Source: Corylus avellana
Lineage: Eukaryota; Streptophyta; Magnoliopsida; Fagales; Betulaceae
Assembly (NCBI RefSeq): GCF_901000735.1
Contig: NC_081548.1
Coordinates: 13,526,354-13,590,353, forward strand
Length of the DNA stretch: 64,000 bases
Direction of reading: 5' to 3'
Position 1 is the first letter of the stretch. Each line of letters opens with the position of its first letter. Shown piece after piece: positions 11,406 through 22,002 of this stretch. The position numbers were made by a program, and so were the translations under genes. The notes below the pieces were generated by a model, which did not search any database, was not told the DNA's origin, and saw only the letters and a list, made by a program, of their open reading frames with translations.

Positions 11406-12028
11406 AGTGGATCATGTATTTGTTGTGATTTTGCAGGAGTTATTGCAAGGGGAAGATGAGAGAGGGGGCGAGGGAAAGAAGAGTAATTAATGATTTTAGG
11501 TAAGAAAGGAAGGCTAAAAAAGGCCAACCAATGTTCTTCTCATCTAATTTTTTTAATTATTTTTAAAAAATGTATTTTATTTAAAAAAATAATATTAATT
11601 TAAATTTGTTTTAATTTTTACAAAAATAAAATTAATTTGATTTTTTACGTTTTATATATTTTATTATAAATATTTTTTGGGAAAATTATTATTATTATTT
11701 TTAATTTTTTAAAGATTAGTGACGTTTTTTTTATTGTAGCACACCCTTTTGAAATGAGATTTTTTTTTTTACTGTAGCAAGCTCCATCCTCTTTTAAAAG
11801 AGGACATGCATTATTCACTTGTCCCATTTTAAAAGGGAATGCATACTTCAAAATGTCCCATTTTAGAAACATTTTTTACTGTTCAAACATTCATAATTTT
11901 TATTTTAGTCACTTTTATAGGAACATTTGCCAAATGTCCATAATTGAGAGTCCATAATTAAATATGGATGTTTTTTAGGCTAAAATGTCACCTTAAAAAT
12001 GTCCCTAAACCATGGTTTTTTTGTTGTG
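10522..12028. mobile_element. Non-autonomous CACTA (EnSpm-like) element, copy 1
   Basis: The left end is CACTACAAAAAAAATC. The right end is a decayed complement (TTTTTTTGTTGTG), flanked by CTA and TTA, a one-mismatch 3-bp duplication as CACTA elements make. Subterminal GGGACGT/ACGTCCC motifs recur at both ends (for example 10626-10670 and 11709-11850). The interior has a long CT-rich tract (10868-10992), a coding-like fragment and a TG microsatellite. There is no transposase, so it depended on another element to move. Confidence 0.65.
11091..11254 (+). pseudogene. Captured coding fragment inside the CACTA element, copy 1
   Basis: A frame of about 55 codons (ENLTLPPDSHSHFNNQ ... GGGSGLDCSND ... 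GAEKKLRKDCLV) stays open and matches the same frame in copy 2, with mostly conservative differences and an in-frame indel. That is the pattern of a once-coding exon rather than noise. Further right, TTTTGCAG|GAGTTATTGC and TTTAG|GTAAG near 11430-11500 look like borders of a second small exon. I do not recognise the parent gene. CACTA elements often carry host gene pieces. Confidence 0.45.
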
Positions 12029-12161
12029 TTAGTAGCAACACCAACCTTACACCAACATCAACGAAACGCATCCAAACAACAAACCACATCTTAGAACTTA
12101 CAACTGCGAAACCAAATCACATACAAACAAGCACACATCTTACGAATTAACACCAAGACAA
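12029..12161. repeat. AC-rich repeat between CACTA and MULE end
   Basis: A short stretch of the degenerate AC-rich repeat lying between the CACTA right end and the MULE left terminus. The matching stretch in copy 2 is 14506-14638. Confidence 0.4.
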
Positions 12162-13148
12162 GGGAAACTTCACTTACCACCCTGAAATTACGTGCATTTT
12201 GCAAACACCCCCCAATGTTTACTTTCTCTCATTTGGGTGTATCCAACTTTAATTTCATACCACTTACCCCCTTCCGTTAGGATTTTTTGTGAAATCCAAA
12301 CGGATTCTTTTGCACGTGCCGCGCATGCGAGAATATTTTACTGAAACACTCGTTTTACCCCTGAACCCATTCAAATAGACCACGTGTACAAACACCCTTA
12401 AACCTATTTTCTCAACATCATGAATACTGAAAATTCACTTATAGCCGTCGTGAAGAACCCTAAATTGCTGAAATTTTGAACCCATTTGACGAACCCTAAA
12501 ATCTCGATTCTACCCAACTAAAATCGCGATTCCACTAAACTGAAATCGCGATTCGAAGCCTTGTAAACCAATTCCAACCATGAAATCGCATATAAAGACC
12601 TATTTGAAGTCGAGTGTGGTTGCACCAAGCTTCGTCCATGAGCCGTCTTCTTCGTCACCGCATTCACCAGATATAGTCCCTTTTGTTAAATAAAGTTAGT
12701 TATTTTATAGGTATTCACTGATTAGTCATATTACCCTTTATTTTTATTGTTTTTTATTTGTGGGTTATATGCTTGTATTGTGAAAAGTTTATCAAAAAGG
12801 TTTATTTGTGGGTCATATGTTGCTGTTGGGTTGAATAAAGAAAGTGTTCACTTTTGTTAGTCGTATTGATGCTAGCAAAAGGTTAGAGCTTTTGACAGTT
12901 TTTAATTGGCTACTACTGGGTTTGAAGAAAGTTGACTATTTATTTAGGGTTTGTTTGTTTACTGTTTTTGGCATGTTCTGGATGACACATATATCACAGC
13001 CTACTTTTAGGTTTAGCAAAAGGTTAGAGATTTTGGCATGTTGTGGATGACAAGTTGACTCTTTGTTTAGGGTTTGTTTGTTTGTTGTTGTTTATATGTC
13101 ACTGTTTTTGGCATGATGTGAAGTAGGGTTTACTATTGTGGTCCCATT
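12162..13148 (+). mobile_element. MULE left end, duplicated stump
   Basis: Starts GGGAAACTTCACTTACCACC, a sequence of the kind that begins plant MULE terminal repeats. It runs about 990 bp until the duplication junction, where it stops without reaching a transposase. It is the copy-1 counterpart of 14639-15625, which continues into the transposase. Confidence 0.5.
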
Positions 13149-13435
13149 GCTAAACTAAAATCATAGTACGAACAAACATACTTCGTACAAACTAATATTG
13201 AAACTAATTTACAAGCAAGACAACGAACCAAAAAATTGTCATACAACAAACTATACAATATTAATAGATAGCATCAAACCTTATAGAATCACTCAACACA
13301 TCCACAAATTAATCATTGAAATGCATCCAAATAACAAACCACTATACAAAACTTACAACTATTAAATAAAAATTGTAGTATAAACAATCACAGATCGTAC
13401 AAATTAACAACGAAATAAAATTACAATAAATACAA

Positions 13436-13845
13436 CGATGCACCTCCCTTTTTCACCTCCGATGCACCTCTCTCACTCTCTGGCAGCACCCTCTCTCCCG
13501 TCGGCGCATCTCTAGTACTCTCACTCCACGACCAAAACCCGCACACCCACTTGTAAATCTCACCCTGCCACCCGATAGCCATGCCCACTTCAATAATCAG
13601 CTGTTTGATCAGCCCAATCACACGATCAGAGGAGGCAGCGGCTTGGATTACTCTAATAGTGCTAGTGCGCCACACAAGGCGGAGAAGAAGTTGAGGAAAG
13701 ATTGTTTGGTTAGTGAAACAACCTCTTATCATTATTTTTTTTTTCTTCTTGTCAGTTTTATGTTTGTTTTTTGGAGGTGCACTTTGGTTCAATGTGCCAT
13801 AAACAGACAAGTGTATGAATTTCCCTGATGCCAAATTTTGTGTGC

Positions 13846-13882
<37 letters not shown>

Positions 13883-14505
13883 AGTGGATCATGTATTTGT
13901 TGTGATTTTGCAGAAGTTGTTGCAAGGGGAAGATGTGAGAGGGGGCGAGGGAGATAAGAGTAATTAATGATATCAGGTAAGAAAGGAAGGCTAAAAAAGC
14001 CAACCCATGTTCTTCTCATCTAATTTTTTTAATTATTTTTTAACAATATATTTTATTTTAAAAAATAATATTAATTTGAATTTGTTTTAATTTTTACAAA
14101 AATGAAATTAATTTGATTTTTTATGTCTTATATATTTTATTATAAATATTTTTCTTGGGAAAATTATTATTATTATTTTTAATTTTTTAAAGATTAGGGA
14201 CGTTTTTTTACTGCAGCAAGCCCTTTTTGAAATTGGGTGTTTTTCATTGTAGTACGTCCCATCCCCTTTTAAAAGAGGACGTGCATTGTTCACACGTCCC
14301 CTTTTAAAAGAGAATTCGTACTTCAAAATGTTCCCTTTTAGGGTCATTTTTCATTGTTCAAACATTCCTAATTTTTATTTTAGTCACTTTTATTGGAACA
14401 TTTGCAAAATGTCCTTAATTGAGCATCCTTAATTAATATATGGATGTTTTTTGGGCTAAAATCTCACCTTAAAAATATCCCTAAACCATGGTTTTTTTTG
14501 TAGTG
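13436..14505. mobile_element. CACTA element copy 2, 5' truncated
   Basis: Same element as 10522-12028 but missing its first 470 bp or so; the junction is at about 13436, where AC-rich repeat meets GATGCACCTCCC. The right end is better preserved here (CCATGGTTTTTTTTGTAGTG) and identifies the family. Confidence 0.65.
13544..13720 (+). pseudogene. Captured coding fragment inside the CACTA element, copy 2
   Basis: Open frame LVNLTLPPDSHAHFNNQ ... GLDYSNSASAPHKAEKKLRKD, parallel to the frame in copy 1 and three codons longer. It is followed by intron-like sequence with a TG microsatellite (about 13857-13881) and a second small exon-like block near 13910-13970. No start codon or full protein is visible. 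Parent gene unknown. Confidence 0.45.
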
Positions 14506-14638
14506 TTAGTAGCAACACCAACCTTACACCAACATCATCGAAACGCATCCAAACAACAAACCACAGCTCAAAATGTACAACTGCGAAACTAAATTACAAT
14601 ACGAACAAGCACACATCTTTTGAATTAACATCAAGACT

Positions 14639-15988
14639 GGGGAAACTTCACTTACCACCCTGAAATTATGCGTCTTTTGCAAACACCCGCATGTTTACTT
14701 TCTCTAACTTGGGTGTATCCAACTTTAATTTCGTTCCACTTACCTCTTTTAGTTAGGATATTCTGTGAAATCCTAATGGAGCCCTTCGCACGTCCCGCGC
14801 ATGTGTGAATATTTTACTGAAACACTCGTTTTACCCCTGAACCCATTCAGACAAACCACGTGTACAAACCCCCTTAAACCTATTTTCCCAACATCATGAA
14901 TACAAAAAATTCACTTACACCCGTCGTGAAGAACCATAGATTGTCAAAATTTCGAACCCATTTGACGAACCCTAAAATTCCGATTCCACCCAACTAAAAT
15001 CACGATTCCATCAAACTAAAATCGCGATTCGAATTCCAACCATGAAATTGAATATGAAGACACATTTGAAGACCTATTTGATGTCAAGTGTGGATGCACC
15101 AAGCTTTGTCCGTGAGCCGTCTTCTTTGTCACTACATTCACCAGGCATCATCCCTTTTGTTAAATAAAGTTAGTTATTTTATAGGTATTCACTAATTAGT
15201 CATATTGCCATTTGTTTTTATTGTTGTTTATTTGTGAGTCATATCCTTGTATTGTCAAAAGTTTGTCAAAAAGTTTTATTTGTAGGTCATACGCTGTTGC
15301 TGGGTTGAATAAAGAAAGGGTTCACTTTTGTTGGTCGTATTGGTGCGAGCAAAAGGTTAGAGCTTTTGGCAATTTTTAATTGGCTACTGTCAGGTTTGAA
15401 GAAAGTTGATTGTTTGTTTAGGGTTTGTTTATTTATTGTTTTTGGCATGTTTTGGATAAGATATATATCACTTCCTACTTTCAGGTTTAGCAAAAGGCTG
15501 AAGATTTTGGCATGTTGTGGATGACAAATTGACTGTTTGTTTTGGGTTTGTTTATTTGATGTTGTTTATATGTCATTATTTTTGGCATGTTGTGGAGTGG
15601 GGTTTACCATTGTGGTCCCATTGCTAGTTGTGGATGACACGTGATGGTATATATCACTAGTTTTTGCATACTGTTGTGTGAACTGAGGGTGATTATAGGA
15701 GCGTTTATTGCAATTATGGTTCCCTCTCTAGTTATCATTCTTTATTGTACATATGTGGTCCCCTATGGAGATGTGGTCGTTGCTGCCTGTTTTTAGTCAC
15801 ATAAAAGCTACTGCATGTATAACTTAAGAGCTACTACATGTATCACTAAGCTATCATATATATTACTACATTTATTAATATGTAATCATATATGTTTCAT
15901 TTATTCAATACTCATTGTTGTTCTTAACGTGGCAGGGCACATAATGGCTAGTGACTGATTGATGTTTGAAGTGCATTAAGGGTTCTTT
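14639..15988 (+). mobile_element. MULE left terminus and 5' region
   Basis: Begins GGGGAAACTTCACTTACCACC. About 1.3 kb of non-coding 5' sequence follows, then a possible intron acceptor (GTGGCAG, near 15936) and the first transposase residues FEVH*GSF (15967-15988), where the solo LTR interrupts. The right terminus of this MULE was not found in the window. Confidence 0.55.
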
Positions 15989-18218
15989 TGTAGTGACCCA
16001 AATAATTAACTAAGCTTAGGTAGCTTAGTTAGGGAGTTCATTTGGGCTTTGGGTCACTAAGTACACTAGAAGGGTAATTTGGACTTTTAGACCAGACGTA
16101 CGCTTGGGTTAGCGGACGTATGTTCCTGTTTGTAGTGTGGATGTACAAGGGGCGACTACCATACGTACGCTCTGCAAATAGTACACGAACGTACGCAGGA
16201 CCACACGGATGTACGCTAATTTTTGGATTACCCTTTGGATAATACCCGAACATACGAGGCAGCCTTTGGACCGCTGTATAAATAGTACCAAACATACGAT
16301 AGGGTTGGCGGATGGCCGCTGCTTTTCTGGAGAGTTGGTAGAGCCCCTCAGCTATAAATACCCTCTACCCCTCATGAATTCTCACGTTCTCTCAAGCCCC
16401 CAGGCTGCGAAAATCCATCCTTGTGTATGTGTTGTGAGGTTTTGTGAGTTTTGGTGCTAACAGTGAGGAGATTCTTGAAGCTTAGCTTCAAGGAGGTAAC
16501 GTCGCTTTACCTAGTCTATTTTTACTTCGTTATGCTGCCCTAATGCTGTCTTGTGGTGTTAGTAGTAGCTTTAGCTTTAGTTATGCTTAACATCTTGTTT
16601 AGAATAGTGTTGTTTTGACTTAGCATGATCGTGTTTGCATGGAGGTTTCATTTTGAGTTAGAAGACCTTAGGAAGCCCATTGATAGCCTTAGAATTTGGT
16701 TTTGGAGAATAGGAGGACGAGTGGACAAAATGAGGTTCTCCCTGAAAAACTTGAAGCGAACGTACGATCTCGCGACCAGACGTACGGTCTGAAGTATCAT
16801 AGCGAACATACGGTCCCGAGCTCGGACCTACGGTCCGGACTGTGACAAGGGACTTTATTTTAACCAGTGGTCCGATAGCTCTTATTTTCGTATTTTGGAG
16901 TTGTTTTGATAAAAATAGGACTAATAGAAGGTTTTCCACAGATTTAGGAAACTCGGATCATTTGGAATACTCAGAGACATTATACGACCCAGGTGAGTTT
17001 TAACTCACATAATGCTTGTTATTTTCCATACACTGCACGACTATTTTGTGTACCAAAAATATCCATATTTGCAACTCTCACAATTTATACTTGCTGCACA
17101 TGAACTCTAGCATTTTTTAGAAAAACATTGTGCTGAATATGTTAAGAAAGTGAGACTTGTAAAAGCATGCATGTAAAATACAGACAAGATAATTTTGAAT
17201 CGTATGACATGGTACACCGGTACTTGCAGGATAACGGCCATAGGCTTACTATATATATTAACTTTATGGTCAAATGTGTGTGTGTTATATGGGCCTTGGA
17301 TCCAATGGTTGTTTTATGGCTAGTGGAGCCTTAACGGGCGGTCATTACAAGACGGACATCATTAGCGGTGTGGGCCACCCGAGGTCAGACTCGGTCGTGC
17401 CGCTAATGCTATGTATGGTAGCATACAATATCCGGGGCACCGGTGTTGTATTACAGATCCCTCGGGACAGCGCCAACCTTGTTGGGAATGAATAATATCT
17501 CGGGTAGACCATACTGTTGAACTATGGCTGTCACTCTATCTCATATGCATGTATTATATATCTATATCGCACCCATGTAAAACTGTTATGATGGAACTTT
17601 CACTTTACTAAAAATTAGAGTTCATCACTAAACTGGCATGGGCATTATTTTTGTTAATATTCACTAAGTTTTAGACTTACCCCTCATTTTTATTTATGTT
17701 TTCCCCTATCATTACGAATATTTGTGCGGTTTAGCTATCCTAGAAGAGGATGCCATCAGAGCAAACTTGGGTGATTGCGCAGGATCTGATTCGGGTCATT
17801 TTTTAGAACATGGACCCTGTATGGTTGAAGTCTATGTGGGATGATGGAGGAACCGCCCATGGTGATATGATAGAGATCTTAATCTCTTTAGCTCTTCTTA
17901 AGCTTAGTGTTTGATCTGTATGATCTTTTGTTAGAACAATGTTATGATGTTATGTCAGGTTGTAAATCCTATTTTGATGACGGTCTGATGACCGGTACAT
18001 TTGATGCTTATCTATATATTATGAGGTTTTATATTTACTTTGGTGCATGTTGTGTGGATGTTAAATTTACTGCTCTTTGTTTCCTATAGTTTTCGAAAGT
18101 CTTCCACTGAGATTTTCTGGTTTCGACGAGAAATGTTGAAATCCCTGAGTCTTGTCCCGCAAGGGATAGGGCTGGGAGACGAACCATGGGGTCAATTACT
18201 AGTTAATTGATTTGCCCA
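15989..18218 (+). mobile_element. Solo LTR of a Tekay/Del-like Ty3 element
   Basis: About 2.2 kb starting TGTAGTGACCCAAATAATTA and ending near TTTGCCCA. It aligns along its length, inverted, with the LTR at 19924-22002. It has a TATA box (CTATAAATAC, 16353-16360) with many CGTACG-type motifs on both sides of it. No primer binding site or coding region follows. Instead the MULE frame resumes (VKSFKRKN) in register with the residues before it, so this is a solo LTR inside the transposase gene. The target duplication is not clear (TCTTT on the left, TCGGG on the right). The right border is accurate to perhaps 20 bp. Confidence 0.65.
16353..16360 (+). promoter_or_regulatory. LTR TATA box
   Basis: TATAAATA in the solo LTR, preceded by a GC-rich segment containing five or six CGTACG/CATACG motifs between 16085 and 16290. 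This is the typical layout of U3 leading to the transcription start. Confidence 0.5.
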
Positions 18219-19923
18219 TCGGGGTCGTTAAATCTTTCAAAAGGAAAAATATGTGTACGTATGTGGGTGGGTTTGTACACAATCACTCAATTCATGATAT
18301 ACATAAGATGTCTTTCTTGGATATAACGGAAATATGTAAGGATTATGGGTATAGGTCTGGTGACCTAATTCACTACAAGATACCTGATAGGTCTTTAGAT
18401 GAAGGGTTAAGGCTTATATCATCCGACCATGATGTAAATGAAATGGTTTCACACCATGTAAGGCATGGTCTAGCTGAGTTGTACTTGGTTTCATTTGATA
18501 CGGTGGAAGTAGATGCGGAAGATGACAATGTAGAAGATGAAGAAGAATATGAGAGGGCTATCGTATATATGAAGGATGCTTTTTGTGATCAAGTTCTTAA
18601 TGTAGATACTAATGCTAGTGAATCAGATGGGGAGGAGCAGGTACAGTCTAAAAGGGCGGGGGTTCTGGTGCTATTGAGGGTGAGGAAGATAGTGATGAGG
18701 AAGATAGGGATGAGGAGCCAGATAAGGATCAAATGAGGAAGAAGGCGATGATGATGATGCCAGTAGGGATGAGGAGCCATATGTGGAAGAAATAAGGGGA
18801 AAGATGATGAAGATGATGCCAATAGTGAAGATCTTCGTCCAAGTGACATACTTAGGTCTCCCATTCCCAGTGATTGTGAGGGTGAAGAGATATCAAGTCA
18901 TCATGATGTCACCAAAATGGTTCAATTTAGCAAAGAAACTATGAAAAATCCAGGGTTGTAGTTAGGTCATACATTTGTTGATGTGTCAGAGTTCAAAAGA
19001 ACGGTAAAGCAAGCAAATATTTTGAAGGGGAAGGATTTAGAGTTCAAGAGAAATGAAACCAAAAAAGTTATAGCAGTTTACACATACAAAAAGTGTAAGT
19101 ACAGGGTTTATGGGAAGTAGTTAAAGGGTGAGTCTACATTTATCTTAGTGTCATTTAAGCCAAAATACTCATGCGCTAGGAGATACAAGAATCACATGAT
19201 AAATTCAACTTGGATAGCTAAATGGTGCATGAACTCATTTCGAAACAGGCCAAACCTGTCTATAGAAGTTTTGTAAAAAGAGGTCAAAGCCAAGTGGAAT
19301 GTAGATGCCCATGTTAGCTGCCCATGTTAGCTCGTTGTATTGGGCAAGGAAAAAGGCGCAGCAAAAAATTTATGGTAAGTTGGATGAGCAATACCATCAG
19401 TTATGGCATTATTGTGCAATGGTTAAGAAGACTAATGTGGGCAATTGTTTGATTCTTATGGTTGATAGACCAATGCCCGAGGTCCCATGTAGGTTTCAGA
19501 GGTTGTAAGTATAATTTGCAGCAATGAAAACTGGTTTCTTACAAAGGTGTAGGCATGTGATAGGTATAGATACATGCTTCTTGAAGGGTATAAGGGCCAA
19601 TTAATGGCTGCTGTTGGGAAGGATGCCAACAACAATATGTATCCAATATATATTGCGGTTGTAGAAGCAGAGACAAAGGATAGTTGGACTTGGTTCTTGG
19701 AGGCACTTGTATCTGATCTTGGCCCAGCACCAACACAATGGTTGACTTTTATATCTGATCGACAAAAGGTAAGCATACTCATATTTCTTATTTTACATTT
19801 AACTTTCATATGGGACACTTGTATCAAATAAAGTCTTACATATTTTCTCTTACAATATGTGCAGGACCTAGTGCCAAGCCTCGAACATGTTTGTCCTACA
19901 GCTGAGCATCGTACATGTGTGAG
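18219..19923 (+). pseudogene. MuDR-like (MULE) transposase, N-terminal to catalytic part
   Basis: Degraded transposase of a Mutator-like element. The N-terminal PB1-like domain is at 18227-18560 (MCTYVGG ... DITEICKDYGY ... HYKIPDRSLDEGL), followed by an acidic Glu/Asp tract (18500-18860). The MuDR DNA-binding domain is near 18960-19260 (EFKRTVKQANI ... CKYRVYG) with in-frame stops. The catalytic domain starts near 19562 (GIDTCFLKGYKGQLMAAVG, first Asp of the DDE triad) and runs through AETKDSWTWFLEAL to ISDRQK, carrying the second Asp. A short intron (about 19769-19863, GTAAGC to TGCAG) splits that block. The third catalytic residue is missing because an LTR is inserted at 19924. Several stops and frameshifts show it is dead. 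The C-terminus is at 32958-33730. Confidence 0.85.
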
Positions 19924-22002
19924 TGTAACAGGTTGTAATTGACCGCAATAACTATATTCCACACACCCAATCACCAGAATAAAGATAATCCTCATAGCAT
20001 AAATAGATCATCAAATATATTAGTCAAAGACCAATCATCAAAGTACAAGTTCAAACTCAAAAGATAATGAATGTCTAGGAATAAAGTAACTAAATAGATT
20101 GATTCTTAATCTTAAGCAATGCAAGGGAGATACGAATCTTGATCATGTCTGCCCACGTAGTTCCTCCATCATCCCACATAGTCTTCAACCACCTTGGGTC
20201 CATGTCCTCAAAAATAACTCTAACCAAATCTTAAGCTATCACCCAAGTCTGGTCCGTAGGCATCTTCTATACTAGCTAACCACGTAATTATCCATAATGG
20301 AGGGGGAAACATAAAAACAAAGGAGGTAAGTCCAAGGACTTAATGAAAATTAATGAACATAATACTCATGCCATTCTTTGTTATGAACTCCATTTGGTAA
20401 GGACTGCAACAATTTAATCATGACAGTTATCTATGGATGCAATATAGATATAGTACATGCTTATAATTAGAAGTAATAGTGACAGTTCAACAGTATAGTC
20501 TACCCGAGATATTACCCTTTCTCAGTAGGGTTGACACTGTCCCAAAGGACCTGTAATACAAGGCCGGTGCCCCAACCATTGTATGCTACCGTCCATAACA
20601 CTAGTGACCGAGTCTAACCTCGGGTGGCCCACGATACTAATGATGTCCATCCTGTAGTGACCGCCCATTACGGCTGTGCTAGTCACGAAACAACCACTGG
20701 ATCCAAGACCCATATATCATATACACATTTGACCATAAAGTTAACATGTATAGTAAGCCCATGGTCGTTATCTCGCACGTACCAGTGTATCATATCATAC
20801 GATACAATTAATCTTATTTGTATTTTACATGCATGTTTTTACAAGTCTCAATGTGATTATCTTGTTAAGTAGCACATTTTCACAAAAAGTTAGAGTTCAT
20901 GTGCAACAAGGAGTATATCGTGAGAGTTGTAAATATGCATGTTTTGGTACACAAAATAATCGTGCAATGCGGGAAAATAAATGGCGAGCATTATATGAGT
21001 TAAAACTCACCTAGATCCAACAAAGTCTCTGAGTATTCCTCCAAATGTCTCGGGTCCTCCAAATTTGTGGAAACCCTTCTATTAGACCTAAGTCCAACTA
21101 AAATGAACCTAAAATGTGATAACAGAGGCTATCGGACGACTAGTTAAAATGATATTCCATGGAACGCATCTAGTCGTATGTTTGGGCTCGAGGTTGTACG
21201 TTTGCTCAGAGAGTTTCAAGTAAAACCTCATTTGTCCAAGCGTCATCCTATCCCTCAAAACTAGTTCTAAATCTATCTAAACGGGCTTATAAGACCTCCT
21301 ATCTCAAAATAAGGCCTCCATGTATGAGAAAATACGTTGATCATAACGAAATGTTAACCTAACTTAAAAAAAAAATCAAAAGGCACACCCTAGCTAAAAA
21401 CTCAACCAACAACTAAGATAGTCTAGAAAGCATTAATAGAGTATAACGACTTAAGAAATAAGCAGGGCCTAGAAGGTTACCTCCTAGAAGCCAAAACCTC
21501 CAAGTAATTACTTCTTCTTCTACATAAACCATAATCAATCTCAAAGACATTCACACAAGGGGTTTCAATGAGCCTGGGGGCGTAAAATGGGTAGGAGAGG
21601 GCGAGGGTAAGGGTATTTTTAGGTGAGAAAAGGCTAAGGACACGGCAAGTGATTCTGAAAAGTAACGTACGTCCAGTGCTATAGGAGTGTACGTCCAATA
21701 CTGTTTACTCAACTGTCCAAAGGTTGCATCGTACATATAGGTATTATCCAGGGGTTATCCAAAAAGCAACGTACGTACTGTGGTCCCCTTGGGCACATCC
21801 GTGTAAGCATACATACGGTGGTCCCCCCCACGTACGTCTGTACTAAAAACAAGAATGTACGTACAGTACTATTGGGGTGTACGTACGGTCAGAAAGTCTA
21901 AAATCTCCAAAATGCCCCTTTTAGCTATCCCTAATGACCCAAAACCCAAATTAACCCTCTAACTAAGCTACCTAAGCTTAGTTAATTATTTGGGTCTCTA
22001 CA
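19924..22002 (-). mobile_element. 3' LTR of a minus-strand Tekay/Del-like Ty3 retrotransposon
   Basis: A 2079 bp LTR. On the minus strand it begins TGTAGAGACCCAAATAATTA and ends ACCTGTTACA, with TG and CA termini. Immediately upstream on the minus strand is a polypurine tract (AAGGAGGAGAGAATG), which identifies it as the 3' LTR. U3 holds repeated ACGTACGT-type motifs (21660-21890). It was inserted directly into the MULE catalytic domain. Confidence 0.8.

Larger units (their letters stand above)
9762..13148. repeat. Tandem segmental duplication, copy 1
   Basis: Begins GCTAAACTAAAATCATAG and ends GTGGTCCCATTGC, directly abutting copy 2, which begins and ends with the same sequences. It contains AC-rich repeat, the 417 bp MITE, a CACTA element and the left end of a MULE. 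Copy 2 lacks the MITE and about 500 bp of the CACTA left part. Confidence 0.7.
13149..15625. repeat. Tandem segmental duplication, copy 2
   Basis: Starts at the same base pattern as copy 1 (GCTAAACTAAAATCATAG). It contains the empty MITE site at 13303-13312, a 5'-truncated CACTA and the MULE left end, and is contiguous with the MULE body beyond 15625. Copy 2 therefore retains the original right-hand context and copy 1 the original left-hand context. Confidence 0.7.

Noticed and set aside
13421..13834. Minus-strand 137-codon open frame in the CACTA element
   Set aside because: Antisense to the fragment with residue-level conservation between copies. The minus-strand frame is not conserved in copy 1.
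19456..19995. Minus-strand 179-codon open frame
   Set aside because: It is antisense to the MULE catalytic domain, whose conserved motifs are clear on the plus strand, and it runs into the LTR.
15989..22002. Long terminal inverted repeats of a single MULE enclosing its transposase
   Set aside because: The repeats have TG and CA ends, a TATA box and, on the right, an adjoining polypurine tract with Ty3 integrase. They also interrupt the transposase reading frame. They are LTRs in opposite orientation, and the real MULE left end is at about 14639.
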